A stretch of DNA of 64,000 nt from Pseudomonas sp. Bout1 (GCF_034314165.1 NZ_JAVIWK010000001.1:6463001-6527000), one strand, 5' to 3'. Counted from the first letter of the stretch, positions 35,126-44,736 are shown. Numbers and translations: made by a program. Notes: generated by a model not told the origin, from the sequence alone.

Positions 35126-36015
35126 ATGAACCATGGAAGTTTTGTCATTGAAAAGCTGTTCAAACACTACAACGTCCACGTAGAGCAGCTTGGTAACCAC
35201 CCAGAAAAAAAACCGTGCTGTTGGTCAATGGCGCACTGTCCACCACCCGCTCGTTTGCCCGCACCAGCAAGTGCCTGGCCGAGCACTTCAATGTGCTGAT
35301 GTTCGACTTGCCGTTCTCCGGCTATTCGCGCCCGCACAACGCCGACCTCGACCTTGTGACCAAGGACGATGAAGTGCAAATCCTGCGGGCACTGGTGGAG
35401 CGCTTTCAGGTCAACCATCTGGTGTCTGCCTCGTGGGGCGGGATTTCCACGCTGCTGACCCTGGCCCATAACCCGCCGTCGATTGAAAGCTCGGTGGTGA
35501 TGGCACTGGCGCCCAACCTCAACCAGGCCATGCTCGAATACGTAGAACGGGTGCGGGTGCTGATCGAGGCTGATGACAAATCCGCTGTCGGCCATTTGCT
35601 CAACGAAACCGTCGGCAAGTACTTGTCGCCCCGGCTCAAGCGCAACAACCACCGGCACCTGTCCACCATGGCCACCACCGAGTACCGCCAGGCGCGTTTC
35701 CATATCCACCAGGTGCTGGCACTGGGTGACGGCAACTACCTGCCGCAATTGACCCAAATCGAAACCCCGGTGCACTTCCTCAACGGTGTGCTGGACGAAT
35801 ACACCCCGGCAGACGAAGCCCAACTATTCAAAAAATACGTAGGGCGCAGCAGCTTCGCCACGGCCGAGCACACCGGCCATTTGCTCGACCTGGAATCCCG
35901 CGAAGCCGCGCTGGCAGTGCATCGCTCGCTACTCGATTTCCTGGTGGGCAAACACGTGGCGTTGTCAGATATAGACGAACCGCCAGTGGGAAAAGGAGCT
36001 GCCGATGGCGCATAA
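35126..36015 (+). pseudogene. rhlA: rhlA-like HAA synthase gene, split by a -1 frameshift at an A8 tract
   Basis: Two frames together encode a 296-residue homologue of RhlA, the alpha/beta-hydrolase-like enzyme that joins two 3-hydroxyacyl chains into 3-(3-hydroxyalkanoyloxy)alkanoates, the lipid part of rhamnolipids. Frame 1 (from ATG 35126) gives MNHGSFVIEKLFKHYNVHVE up to PEKK; frame 2 continues [20 protein letters not shown] to the end. The junction is the A8 run at 35205-35212. The catalytic triad is intact: Ser in SASWGGIS, Asp in VLDEYT, His in HTGHLLD. Without frameshifting, translation could only start at GTG 35215 and would lack the first 30 residues. Explanations: a real or sequencing deletion of one A, phase variation, or programmed -1 frameshifting (the tract reads A_AAA_AAA). 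Confidence 0.85.
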
Positions 36016-36052
36016 TCGCCGACACATAGGCTGCTAACAAAAAAGGTAACTC

Positions 36053-37480
36053 ATGCCCAATCGTGCCCCTCTCGATGCCAAGACCGCCCGCTGGCTACCC
36101 TGGGTGGTAGCGATTGCCTTCTTCATGCAGTCGCTGGATGGGACGATTCTGAACACCGCCCTGCCGGCCATGGCCCGAGACCTGGCGGAGAACCCGCTAC
36201 GCATGCAAGGCGTGGTCATCGCCTACATGCTCACCGTGGCCTTGCTGATCCCGGCCTCGGGCTGGGTGGCCGACCGCTTCGGCACCAAGAAGATCTTCTT
36301 CGGCGCGATCATGCTGTTCAGCATTGGCTCGTTGCTCTGCGCGCTCTCCAGCACCTTGACCATGTTGGTGGGCGCCCGGGTGATCCAGGGCCTGGGCGGC
36401 GCCTTGATGTTGCCGGTGGGCCGGCTGGTGGTGCTGCGCGCCTACCCGCGTTCGGAGCTGGTACGCATCATGGGTTTCATCACCATTCCCGGGCTGCTCG
36501 GCCCGTTGCTCGGCCCGACCATGGGCGGCTGGATGGTGCAATACCTGACCTGGCACTGGATCTTCCTGATCAACCTGCCGGTGGGCATGATCGGGTGTTA
36601 CGCCGTGTGGAAACTCATCCCTGACCTTCGCGGCAGTGAACGCACGCGGTTCGACGGCGTGGGTTTCCTGCTGTTTGGCGCCGCGATGGTGCTGATCACC
36701 ATCGCCATGGAAGGCCTTGGCGAATTGCACCTGCCGCACCTGCGGGTGATGTTGCTGCTGTTCGGCGGCCTGGCGTGCCTGGCGGCGTATTGGTTGCGGG
36801 CCGGGCATATCGATAACCCGCTGTTCTCGCCGGTGCTCTTCAAGACCCGGACCTTTGCCGTGGGCATCCTCGGCAACCTGTTCGCCCGCCTGGGCAGTGG
36901 CGCGTTGCCGTTCCTGGTGCCGCTGCTGTTGCAGGTGGCGCTGGGTTATTCGCCCTCCGAGGCAGGGATGAGCATGCTGCCGCTGGCGGCGGCGGCGATG
37001 TTTGCCAAGTCCATCGCCCGGCCGTTGATCGAGCGCCTGGGCTACCGCGTGGTGCTGACCGGCAACACCCTGGCACTGGGGATTATGCTGGCGAGCATGG
37101 GCCTGGTCAGTGAGCACACACCCTACCCGTTGCTGCTGGGCATGCTGGCGATACTTGGGGCGATCAACTCGCTGCAATTTACCGCGATGAACACGGTGAC
37201 CCTGATCGATCTTGACGACGCCCAGGCCAGCAGCGGCAACAGCTTGCTGTCGGTGGTGGCGCAGTTATCCCTGAGCCTCGGGGTGGCCTGCGCCGGGGCG
37301 CTGCTGGGCGGTTTTACCGCCGAAGTGGGCAATGACGGGGTCGACACGGTGCTTGGGGCGTTCCAGTTGACCTTCGTCACCGTAGGCATCATGGCGATGC
37401 TGGCGGCGGCGATCTTCCTGCAATTGTCGCCAAAAGACGGCAAACGGATGGTCAGCCGCGAGCACGACATTGAGCATTAA
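36053..37480 (+). CDS. MFS drug/export transporter, DHA2 (EmrB/MdtD-like) family
   Basis: A 475-residue protein with about 14 membrane segments. DHA2 features: QSLDGTILNTALPAMARDL in helix 1, the motif-A loop GWVADRFGTKKIFF, and GARVIQGLGGALMLPVGRLVVLR; the motif-C region is GPLLGPTMGGWMVQ. It lies 37 bases after the rhlA-like gene and could export its lipid product, but co-transcription and substrate are inference. Confidence 0.88.
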   Translation: MPNRAPLDAKTARWLPWVVAIAFFMQSLDGTILNTALPAMARDLAENPLRMQGVVIAYMLTVALLIPASGWVADRFGTKKIFFGAIMLFSIGSLLCALSSTLTMLVGARVIQGLGGALMLPVGRLVVLRAYPRSELVRIMGFITIPGLLGPLLGPTMGGWMVQYLTWHWIFLINLPVGMIGCYAVWKLIPDLRGSERTRFDGVGFLLFGAAMVLITIAMEGLGELHLPHLRVMLLLFGGLACLAAYWLRAGHIDNPLFSPVLFKTRTFAVGILGNLFARLGSGALPFLVPLLLQVALGYSPSEAGMSMLPLAAAAMFAKSIARPLIERLGYRVVLTGNTLALGIMLASMGLVSEHTPYPLLLGMLAILGAINSLQFTAMNTVTLIDLDDAQASSGNSLLSVVAQLSLSLGVACAGALLGGFTAEVGNDGVDTVLGAFQLTFVTVGIMAMLAAAIFLQLSPKDGKRMVSREHDIEH

Positions 37481-37562
37481 CAGGCGTCTCGTCTAGAACT
37501 TGCAGGGAAATTCCCACGAGGCTGGTACACTGCGCGACATTTTGTTTTGCAGAGCCAGTCCC

Positions 37563-38948
37563 GTGACTACCATCGCCACCGCTTTTAATACTTTGCCCCT
37601 GTCCGCCGCCATGCTGGCTAACCTCGACTCGCTGGGTTATGTCGAGATGACGCAGATCCAGGCGCAAAGCTTGCCGGTGATCCTCAAAGGGCTGGACCTG
37701 ATCGCCCAGGCCAAGACTGGCAGCGGCAAAACCGCGGCCTTCGGCATCGGCCTGCTGAACCCGATCAACCCGCGCTACTTCGGCTGCCAGGCACTGGTGA
37801 TGTGCCCGACCCGCGAGCTGGCTGACCAGGTGGCGAAGGAAATCCGCCGACTGGCCCGCGCCGAAGACAACATCAAAGTGCTGACCCTGTGCGGCGGCGT
37901 GTCCCTCGGCCCGCAGATCGCTTCCCTGGAACACGGCGCCCACGTCATCGTCGGCACCCCGGGCCGCATCCAGCAGCACCTGCGCAAGGGTTCGCTGGTT
38001 CTGGACGGCTTGAACACGCTGATCCTCGATGAAGCCGACCGCATGCTCGACATGGGCTTCTACGACGCCATCGAAGACATCATCAGCAAGACCCCGGCCC
38101 GCCGCCAGACCCTGCTGTTCTCGGCCACCTACCCGGTGAGCATCAAGCAGTTGGCCTCCAAATTCATGCGCGCGCCGCAGCAGGTCAAGGCTGAAGCCTT
38201 CCACTCGGACGATCAGATCGAGCAGCGCTTCTACGAAATTTCTCCAGAAGAGCGCATGGACGCGGTGACCAAGGTCCTGGCGCATTTCCGCCCGGCTTCT
38301 TGCGTGGCCTTCTGCTTTACCAAGCAGCAAGTGCAGGAAACCGTGGACCACCTGACCGCCAAGGGCATCTCTGCTGTCGGCCTGCATGGCGACCTGGAAC
38401 AGCGCGACCGTGACCAGGTGCTGGCGATGTTCGCCAACCGCAGTACTTCGGTACTGGTCGCCACCGACGTTGCCGCCCGCGGCTTGGACATTGATGCACT
38501 GGACATGGTGATCAACGTCGAACTGGCCCGCGACTCGGAAATCCACATTCACCGCGTGGGCCGTACCGGTCGCGCGGGTGAGACCGGCATCGCTATCAGC
38601 CTGGTTGCACCGTCCGAAGCGCACCGCGCCCAGGCCATCGAGCAACTGCAGAAGTCGCCGCTGAACTGGGACCAGTTGGACAACCTCAAGCCGCAGAGCG
38701 GCGGCCCGTTGCTGCCGGTGATGAGCACCCTGTGCATTGCCGCTGGCCGTAAAGACAAGGTTCGCCCGGGCGACATCCTTGGCGCACTGACCGGTGACGC
38801 CGGGATTCCGGGTGCCCAGGTGGGCAAGATCGCGATCTTTGATTTCCAGGCGTTCGTGGCCGTGGAACGTGGCATCGCCAAGCAGGCGCTGCAGCGCTTG
38901 AATGACGGCAAGATCAAAGGCCGTTCGTTGCGCGTGCGTATCCTGTAA
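37563..38948 (+). CDS. dbpA: ATP-dependent RNA helicase DbpA
   Basis: A 461-residue DEAD-box helicase for 50S ribosome assembly that targets hairpin 92 of 23S rRNA. Motifs in order: Q-motif region MTQIQAQSLPVI, AKTGSGKT (I), PTRELADQ (Ia), VGTPGR (Ib), DEAD (II), SAT (III), GLHGDL, VATDVAARGLDID (V), HRVGRTGRAG (VI), then the C-terminal DbpA RNA-recognition domain from about residue 385. The likely start is GTG 37563 (VTTIATAFNTLPLSAAMLANL); no ATG fits the family's N-terminus. Confidence 0.93.
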   Translation: MTTIATAFNTLPLSAAMLANLDSLGYVEMTQIQAQSLPVILKGLDLIAQAKTGSGKTAAFGIGLLNPINPRYFGCQALVMCPTRELADQVAKEIRRLARAEDNIKVLTLCGGVSLGPQIASLEHGAHVIVGTPGRIQQHLRKGSLVLDGLNTLILDEADRMLDMGFYDAIEDIISKTPARRQTLLFSATYPVSIKQLASKFMRAPQQVKAEAFHSDDQIEQRFYEISPEERMDAVTKVLAHFRPASCVAFCFTKQQVQETVDHLTAKGISAVGLHGDLEQRDRDQVLAMFANRSTSVLVATDVAARGLDIDALDMVINVELARDSEIHIHRVGRTGRAGETGIAISLVAPSEAHRAQAIEQLQKSPLNWDQLDNLKPQSGGPLLPVMSTLCIAAGRKDKVRPGDILGALTGDAGIPGAQVGKIAIFDFQAFVAVERGIAKQALQRLNDGKIKGRSLRVRIL

Positions 38949-38982
38949 AAAAACCGCGTTCCTGTTGAAGGAACCGAATCAA

Positions 38983-39070
38983 TGTGGGAGCCGGGCTTGC
39001 CCGCGATGCAGGCGACTCGGTCTGACAGATTGACCGAGTTGATGCCATCGCAGGCAAGCCAGCTCCCACA
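38983..39070. repeat. Hybrid REPIN between dbpA and the YhiN-type gene
   Basis: The left arm TGTGGGAGCCGGGCTTGCCC pairs imperfectly with a right arm of the GCAGGCAAGCCAGCTCCCAC subtype, with an ACTCGGT/ACCGAGT stem in the loop. Confidence 0.85.
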
Positions 39071-39106
39071 TTTGATTGCATTTCAGATCAATATTTTTGT
39101 GAGGAC

Positions 39107-40291
39107 ATGGCTGTGCGCTCGACCGAAGTTGTGATCATTGGCGCCGGCGCCGCAGGCTTGATGTGTGCACTGACCGCCGCCGGGCGTGGGCGCAAGGTGA
39201 TGTTGATCGACCACGCGAACAAGGCCGGCAAAAAGATCCTGATGTCCGGCGGTGGCCGCTGCAATTTCACCAACATGTACACCGAGCCTGCCAACTTCCT
39301 CTCCCACAATGCGCACTTCTGCAAGTCCGCCCTGGCCCGCTACACCCAGTGGGATTTCATCGGGCTGGTGGCCAAGCACGGCGTGCCGTACCACGAGAAA
39401 AAACTCGGCCAGCTGTTCTGCGACAACAAGTCCAGTGACATCCTCGGGATGCTGCTCGATGAGTGCATTCAGGTCGGCGTGAGCATGCACCTGGACACCT
39501 CGGTGCAGGAGATCGCCAGGCTCGACACCGGCTATCAGTTGCAAACCACCCTGGGTGAGCTGAGTTGCGAGTCGCTGGTGATCGCCACGGGTGGGCTGTC
39601 GATTCCGACCCTGGGCGCCACCGGCTTTGGCTATCAAGTGGCGAAGCAATTCGGCCATGAACTGCTGCCGACCCGCGCCGGGCTCGTGCCGTTCACCATC
39701 ACCGACCAGCTCAAGGAATTGTGCGGCGAGCTGTCCGGCACGTCCGTGGACTGCCTGGTGAGCTGCAACGACCAGAGCTTTCGCGAGAACATCCTGTTTA
39801 CCCACCGTGGCCTGAGCGGGCCGGCGATCTTGCAGATTTCTTCGTATTGGGAATCCGGCGACACCGTGGAAATCAACCTGCTGCCCGACCACGACGCTCA
39901 TGCCTGGCTGCAAGAGCAACAGGTGGAACGCCCGAACAGCGAGTTGAAAACCCTGCTGGGCGAGATCTTCACCAAGAAGATGGCCAACCTGCTGGCCGAA
40001 ACCTGGTTCGCTTCCAAGCCGATGAAGCAGTACTCCCATGCCGAGATTGCCGACATCGCCGGCAAACTGGGGCGCTGGCAACTGGTGCCGGCGGGCACTG
40101 AAGGCTATCGCACCGCCGAGGTCACCCTGGGTGGCGTGGACACACGGGAAGTCTCGTCCAAGACCATGGAGTCCCTGAAAAGCCCCGGTTTGTACTTCAT
40201 CGGGGAAGTGTTGGATGTGACCGGTCACCTGGGTGGGTTCAATTTCCAGTGGGCATGGGCTTCCGGATATGCCGCTGCCCAATTTGCCTGA
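39107..40291 (+). CDS. FAD-dependent oxidoreductase of the HI0933/YhiN family
   Basis: A 394-residue flavoprotein. The FAD dinucleotide fold GAGAAGLMCALTAAGRGRKVMLIDH is at residues 12-36; the family signature KILMSGGGRCNFTN follows, with ATGGLSIPTLGATGFGYQVAKQFGH and the C-terminal LYFIGEVLDVTGHLGGFNFQWAWASGYAAA. The physiological substrate of this family is not established. GAGGAC precedes ATG 39107. Confidence 0.9.
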   Translation: MAVRSTEVVIIGAGAAGLMCALTAAGRGRKVMLIDHANKAGKKILMSGGGRCNFTNMYTEPANFLSHNAHFCKSALARYTQWDFIGLVAKHGVPYHEKKLGQLFCDNKSSDILGMLLDECIQVGVSMHLDTSVQEIARLDTGYQLQTTLGELSCESLVIATGGLSIPTLGATGFGYQVAKQFGHELLPTRAGLVPFTITDQLKELCGELSGTSVDCLVSCNDQSFRENILFTHRGLSGPAILQISSYWESGDTVEINLLPDHDAHAWLQEQQVERPNSELKTLLGEIFTKKMANLLAETWFASKPMKQYSHAEIADIAGKLGRWQLVPAGTEGYRTAEVTLGGVDTREVSSKTMESLKSPGLYFIGEVLDVTGHLGGFNFQWAWASGYAAAQFA

Positions 40292-40331
40292 TTCAAGGAT
40301 GTACTCGGTCAAACGGTGGGAGAGGCCTTAC

Positions 40332-40428
40332 TGTGGCGAGCAAGCTTGCTTGCGCTGGGGTGCGAAGCGCCCCCAAAAAGCCGGCTCCAGCTGCGCTGTC
40401 GAACGGGAGCAAGCTCCCTCGCCACAGC
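40332..40428. repeat. GIII-related REPIN after the YhiN-type gene
   Basis: The left arm TGTGGCGAGCAAGCTTGCTT is diverged from the right arm GGGAGCAAGCTCCCTCGCCA, which ends at 40428; further partial copies follow. Confidence 0.8.
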
Positions 40429-40568
40429 AAGCCAGCTTCCACATTGGTTTGGGGTGTTCTTGAGAGAATGCCTGTAATAAATTTTGCTGTCGGATGTGAT
40501 CGCCACGCTTGCCGTGGCGTCCTTGATAGCTCAATTTAGCGGCATCGTCCCGGAAGACCCCAGACTTC

Positions 40569-42752
40569 ATGTCATCTACCTCCTTCAAGCAGTCCATGCG
40601 GCGCCTTTGGGCACTGGATAAGTTCAGTTACAGCGTACGGGTATTCATCGCCCTGACCGGCAGCATGGCGCTGTGCTGGTACCAGAATGAAATGGCGTTG
40701 CTGATCCCGTTGTTTCTGGGGATTATCGCCAGCGCCCTGGCCGAGACCGATGACAACTGGCAAGGCCGGCTCAATGCCCTGGCCGTGACACTGGTGTGCT
40801 TCAGCACCGCAGCGCTGTCCGTCGAACTGCTCTTCCCCTACCCGTGGATCTTTGCGATTTTCCTGGCGCTCTCAAGCTTCGGCCTGACCATGCTCGGCGC
40901 GCTGGGCGAGCGTTATGGAGCGATCGCTTCGGCCACCCTGATTCTCTCGGTCTACACCATGATCGGCGTGGACCAGCGCGGTGGCGCGGTTACCGACTTC
41001 TGGCATGAACCCTTGCTGCTGGTGGCCGGTGCTGCGTGGTATGGCGCACTCTCGGTGCTCTGGCAGGTGCTGTTTTCCAACCAGCCGGTGCAGCAGAGCC
41101 TGGCACGGCTGTTTCGTGAACTGGGGCGTTACCTCAAGCTCAAGTCGTCGTTGTTCGAACCGATCCGCCAACTGGATGTGGAAGCGCGGCGCCTGGAACT
41201 GGCCCAGCAAAATGGCCGGGTGGTGGCGGCACTGAACGCCGCCAAGGAAATCATCCTGCACCGCGTCGGCAATGGCCGCCCGGGCTCCAAGGTCAGCCGC
41301 TACCTCAAGCTGTACTTCCTGGCCCAGGACATCCACGAGCGCGCCAGTTCCTCGCACTACCCTTACAACGCACTCGCCGAAGCCTTCTTCCACAGCGACG
41401 TGCTGTTCCGCTGCCAGCGCCTGCTACGCCAGCAAGGCAAGGCCTGCCAGACACTCGCCGAGTCGATCCAGCTGCGCCAGCCCTTCGTCTATGACGACAG
41501 CTTTGCCGAAGCCCTGGGCGACCTGAATGCTTCCCTGGAACACCTGCGTATCCAGAGCAACCCGGCCTGGCGCGGCCTGCTGCGCTCCCTGCGCGCCCTG
41601 GCCGCCAACCTGTCCACACTGGACCGCCTGCTCGGCGACGCCGCCAACCCCGACAGCCTGGCCGATGCCACCGACAGCAGCCTGCTGGACCGTGCCCCGC
41701 GCAACCTCAAGGAAATGTGGACCCGCCTGCGCACGCAGTTGACGCCGACTTCGTTGCTGTTCCGCCACGCCCTGCGCCTGCCGCTGGCGCTGAGTATCGG
41801 TTATTGGATGGTGCACTTGATCCACCCGTCCCAGGGCTACTGGATCATTCTCACCACGCTGTTCGTGTGCCAGCCGAACTACGGCGCCACCCGGCGCAAG
41901 CTGGGCCAGCGGATCATCGGCACCGCCATCGGCCTGACCATCGCCTGGGCGCTGTTCGACCTGTTTCCCAACCCGCTGATCCAGTCGATGTTCGCCATCG
42001 CCGCCGGGCTGGTGTTCTTTATCAACCGCACCACCCGCTACACCCTGGCGACCGCTGCGATCACGCTGATGGTGCTGTTCTGCTTCAACCAGGTGGGCGA
42101 CGGCTACGGGCTGTTCCTGCCACGGCTGTTCGATACCTTGCTCGGCAGCCTGATCGCCGGGCTGGCGGTGTTCCTGTTCCTGCCGGACTGGCAAGGCCGG
42201 CGCCTGAACAAGGTGTTGGCCAATACCCTGACCTGCAACAGCATCTACCTGCGCCAGATCATGCAGCAATATGCCGCCGGCAAAAGCGACGACCTGGCTT
42301 ACCGCCTGGCCCGGCGCAACGCGCACAACGCCGACGCCGCGCTGTCCACCACCCTGGCGAATATGCTGATGGAGCCGGGGCATTTCCGTAAGGAAGCGGA
42401 TGTGGGGTTCAGGTTCCTGGTGCTGTCCCACACCCTGCTCAGTTACCTGTCGGGGCTTGGCGCACACCGCGAAACCCAGCTGCCGCCAGAGGTGCGCGAG
42501 CACTTGATCGACGGCGCCGGGAAGGCGCTGGCCGCGAGCATTGACGAGATCGCCACGGGGCTGGCCAACAAGCAGCCGATCGCGATCCAAAGCGATGCGG
42601 AGGAAGCGCTGGCGGTGGAGCTGGAGCAAATGCCGGATGAGATTGATGAAGGGCAGCGGTTGGTGCAGACGCAATTGGCGCTGATCTGCCGGCAACTGGG
42701 GCCATTGCGTACACTGGCAGCCCACTTGATCAAAGACACCAGCGAAGCCTGA
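40569..42752 (+). CDS. yccS: YccS/YhfK-family inner membrane protein (FUSC domains)
   Basis: A 727-residue membrane protein with two hydrophobic blocks: about residues 20-165 (N-terminal FUSC domain, starting FSYSVRVFIALTGSMALCWYQNEMALLIPLFLGIIASALAETDD) and about 400-540 (second block, HPSQGYWIILTTLFVCQPNYGATRRKLGQRIIGT), separated by a long cytoplasmic helical region. The length and layout fit YccS. The family resembles aromatic-acid exporters; its substrate is unknown. Confidence 0.9.
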   Translation: MSSTSFKQSMRRLWALDKFSYSVRVFIALTGSMALCWYQNEMALLIPLFLGIIASALAETDDNWQGRLNALAVTLVCFSTAALSVELLFPYPWIFAIFLALSSFGLTMLGALGERYGAIASATLILSVYTMIGVDQRGGAVTDFWHEPLLLVAGAAWYGALSVLWQVLFSNQPVQQSLARLFRELGRYLKLKSSLFEPIRQLDVEARRLELAQQNGRVVAALNAAKEIILHRVGNGRPGSKVSRYLKLYFLAQDIHERASSSHYPYNALAEAFFHSDVLFRCQRLLRQQGKACQTLAESIQLRQPFVYDDSFAEALGDLNASLEHLRIQSNPAWRGLLRSLRALAANLSTLDRLLGDAANPDSLADATDSSLLDRAPRNLKEMWTRLRTQLTPTSLLFRHALRLPLALSIGYWMVHLIHPSQGYWIILTTLFVCQPNYGATRRKLGQRIIGTAIGLTIAWALFDLFPNPLIQSMFAIAAGLVFFINRTTRYTLATAAITLMVLFCFNQVGDGYGLFLPRLFDTLLGSLIAGLAVFLFLPDWQGRRLNKVLANTLTCNSIYLRQIMQQYAAGKSDDLAYRLARRNAHNADAALSTTLANMLMEPGHFRKEADVGFRFLVLSHTLLSYLSGLGAHRETQLPPEVREHLIDGAGKALAASIDEIATGLANKQPIAIQSDAEEALAVELEQMPDEIDEGQRLVQTQLALICRQLGPLRTLAAHLIKDTSEA

Positions 42753-42756
42753 ATCG

Positions 42757-42843
42757 CCATCGCAGGCAAGCCAGCCTCCCACACTTGACCGGGTTCCACC
42801 TTTGGAATGCGGTCAAGTGTGGGAGCCGGGCTTGCCCGCAATG
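42757..42843. repeat. Inverted pair of REP half-elements with a CCCACACTTGACC stem
   Basis: The arms face outward; between them CCCACACTTGACC (42778-42790) pairs with GGTCAAGTGTGGG (42813-42825). It lies between the convergent yccS-like gene and solute-binding protein gene. Confidence 0.8.
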
Positions 42844-42858
42844 GGGCCCTCAGCCTCG

Positions 42859-43596
42859 CTACATCCCATGCTGCTTCATCAGCCGGGCATAACTGCCATC
42901 CGCCTTCATCCTGGCAATCTCCCGATCAAAACCGGCAACAATCTCCGCATGCCGGGGGTTTTTCAGGCTGACTAGAATGTGCAGGCTGTTCTCACTCAGC
43001 GGCACCGGCAAAAACTCCACCGAGTTCCTCACGGTGGCCGACTCGCGCGCCAGGTAGTAACGGGCAACAAATTCATCCTCCAGCGTCAGCCGTACCCGGT
43101 GGGCTGCCAGCATGCGCACGGCCATGGCGAAGTTATGCACCGGGACTTTCTGCAACTGCACATCGGCGTCAAACGCCGCCGAATAAGCGTATCCCCGTAC
43201 CACTGCGACGGGATAGTCGTGCAATTGCTGCAGGTTCTGGTACTCGATGGAATCATCCCGGCGCTTGAGAAACAGCACCCGGTTGAGCAAGTACTCGCCA
43301 GAAAACTGCCCCAACTGAGTACGCGCATCGTCGTACCAGGCGTTGACCAGCACATCGTAACGCCCATCGCCCACGCCCATCAGTGCCCGGGCCCAGGGCA
43401 CCTGTTCAAAGTCGCTGGCGTAGCCGGCGCGGGCCAGGGCAGTGGTTACGATGTCGGTGGCCAACCCGCCATTGACCAAGGTGGCATCGGTAAACGGCGG
43501 CCAGGCATCCGCTACCAGGCGCAACCGTTCTGCCGCTGCCCCCTGGGCCAGCAACAACAAACCGATCAAAGCAACGGCACGAGAAAATCGCGGCAT
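42859..43596 (-). CDS. Periplasmic solute-binding protein (SBP_bac_3 type)
   Basis: A 245-residue exported protein: signal peptide MPRFSRAVALIGLLLLAQGAAAE, then RLRLVADAWPPFTDATLVNGGLATDIVTTALARAGY, the pattern of polar-amino-acid-type binding proteins. ATG 43596 has AAGGA 7 bases upstream and is preferred to the start 21 bases earlier. No permease or ATPase gene is nearby, so it may be an orphan receptor or serve a distant transporter. Ligand unknown. Confidence 0.85.
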   Translation of the reverse strand: MPRFSRAVALIGLLLLAQGAAAERLRLVADAWPPFTDATLVNGGLATDIVTTALARAGYASDFEQVPWARALMGVGDGRYDVLVNAWYDDARTQLGQFSGEYLLNRVLFLKRRDDSIEYQNLQQLHDYPVAVVRGYAYSAAFDADVQLQKVPVHNFAMAVRMLAAHRVRLTLEDEFVARYYLARESATVRNSVEFLPVPLSENSLHILVSLKNPRHAEIVAGFDREIARMKADGSYARLMKQHGM

Positions 43597-43816
43597 GCTC
43601 AAGTCCTTGGCGGGCATTCTATGGCCTGACCTCAGGGATGAACCCGAGGGTTTAACAGTAGCTCATCAATGAGCCTGCACCGCAGATTACACAAAGACGG
43701 CAGCGGCGAATGCACTCAATGATGGCAAATTGACGCCATTCACAAAAAACCACAGCTTAGACACTCGGCGCGTGCGCGCTTACTATCCTGACCAGACAAT
43801 TAGCCGAGAGAACACC

Positions 43817-44269
43817 ATGACAGTCGAATGGGTTTGCAAACATCACAGTGACCTGGGCAAGGAGCAGCTGTACGCGATTTTGCGCCTGCGCGCGGAGGTG
43901 TTCGTGGTCGAGCAGAAATGCGTGTACCAGGACATCGACGGCCAGGACCTGGACGGCGATACCCATCACCTGATGGCCTGGAGCGACGGTCAATTGCAGG
44001 CCTACCTGCGCCTGCTGGATCCTGAATCCCAGGGTGGTGATGTGGTGATCGGCCGGGTGATCGTTGCGCCGAGCGCGCGGGGTACCGGGCTGGGCCACCA
44101 GATGATGGACGAAGCCCTCAGGCAGACGCAGAAACAGTGGCCCGACGTGCCGATCTACCTGTCGGCCCAGGCGCATTTGCAGGGGTATTACGGGCGGTAC
44201 GGGTTTGTGGTGGCCGGTGAGGAATACCTTGAGGATGACATTCCACATATCGGAATGCGTCGTCCCTAG
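43817..44269 (+). CDS. ElaA-type GNAT acetyltransferase
   Basis: A 150-residue GNAT-fold N-acetyltransferase of the ElaA family: LYAILRLRAEVFVVEQKCVYQDIDGQDLD near the N-terminus and the acetyl-CoA-binding segment IGRVIVAPSARGTGLGHQMMDEAL, then GYYGRYGFVVAGEEYLEDDIPHIGMRR. Its substrate is not known. ATG 43817 has GAGAG about 9 bases upstream. Confidence 0.9.
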   Translation: MTVEWVCKHHSDLGKEQLYAILRLRAEVFVVEQKCVYQDIDGQDLDGDTHHLMAWSDGQLQAYLRLLDPESQGGDVVIGRVIVAPSARGTGLGHQMMDEALRQTQKQWPDVPIYLSAQAHLQGYYGRYGFVVAGEEYLEDDIPHIGMRRP

Positions 44270-44280
44270 GCACTGGGCTC

Positions 44281-44418
44281 TTGTGGTGAGGGGGCTTGTC
44301 CTGTGGTGAGGGGGCTTGTCCCCCGTTGGAGTGCGCAGCGCTCCCGCTTTTTTGGGGCCTCTTCGCAGCCCAACGGGGGACAAGCCCCCTCACCACAGGA
44401 AAAGCCTCCTCGCCACAG
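44281..44418. repeat. REPIN of the GTGAGGGGGCTTGTCCCC type with a duplicated left end
   Basis: TGTGGTGAGGGGGCTTGTCC occurs twice in a row from 44281 (about 20-bp period), then the full left arm pairs with a right arm ending near 44398, followed by a shortened copy. Lies between convergent genes. Confidence 0.83.
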
Positions 44419-44420
44419 GG

Positions 44421-44717
44421 TCAGGGGTAATCCAGGACAGCTTTGATCTGGCTTAGGTTCGCCTCGATCCAGCGCCGGTCAATCGCGCCCCACTCACGAA
44501 TCCGATAGCGCCCGGCATGGTTACGGGCGCCGTCTTCCTGTTCAAACTCACACACAATGTCCAAATCCGCCAACGCCGCAATCGTGTCCTGGGCGGTGCG
44601 CCGGGGCATGCCCGTGACCTCGGTCAGTGCCGGCACGCTGCTGGCCAACTGGCTGTCGATCAGATAGGCCACATACAGGCGCCGGTAGAAGCTGCTTTTG
44701 GTCTTGCTCACATCCAT
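44421..44717 (-). CDS. Winged-helix DNA-binding protein (98 aa)
   Basis: A small protein with a helix-turn-helix: SSVPALTEVTGMPRRTAQDTIAALADLDIVCEFEQEDGARNHAGRYRIREWG reads as recognition helix plus wing. No effector domain is present. It is transcribed with, and 19 bases downstream of, the YgjP-type gene. Regulatory target unknown. Confidence 0.8.
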   Translation of the reverse strand: MDVSKTKSSFYRRLYVAYLIDSQLASSVPALTEVTGMPRRTAQDTIAALADLDIVCEFEQEDGARNHAGRYRIREWGAIDRRWIEANLSQIKAVLDYP

Positions 44718-44736
44718 GCTCGATCGCCTTTGAAGG

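Noticed and set aside
35215..36015. The rhlA-like product as a normal short protein starting at GTG 35215
   Set aside because: It would lack the first 30 conserved residues, there is no ribosome site at the GTG, and the missing part is encoded directly upstream in another frame.
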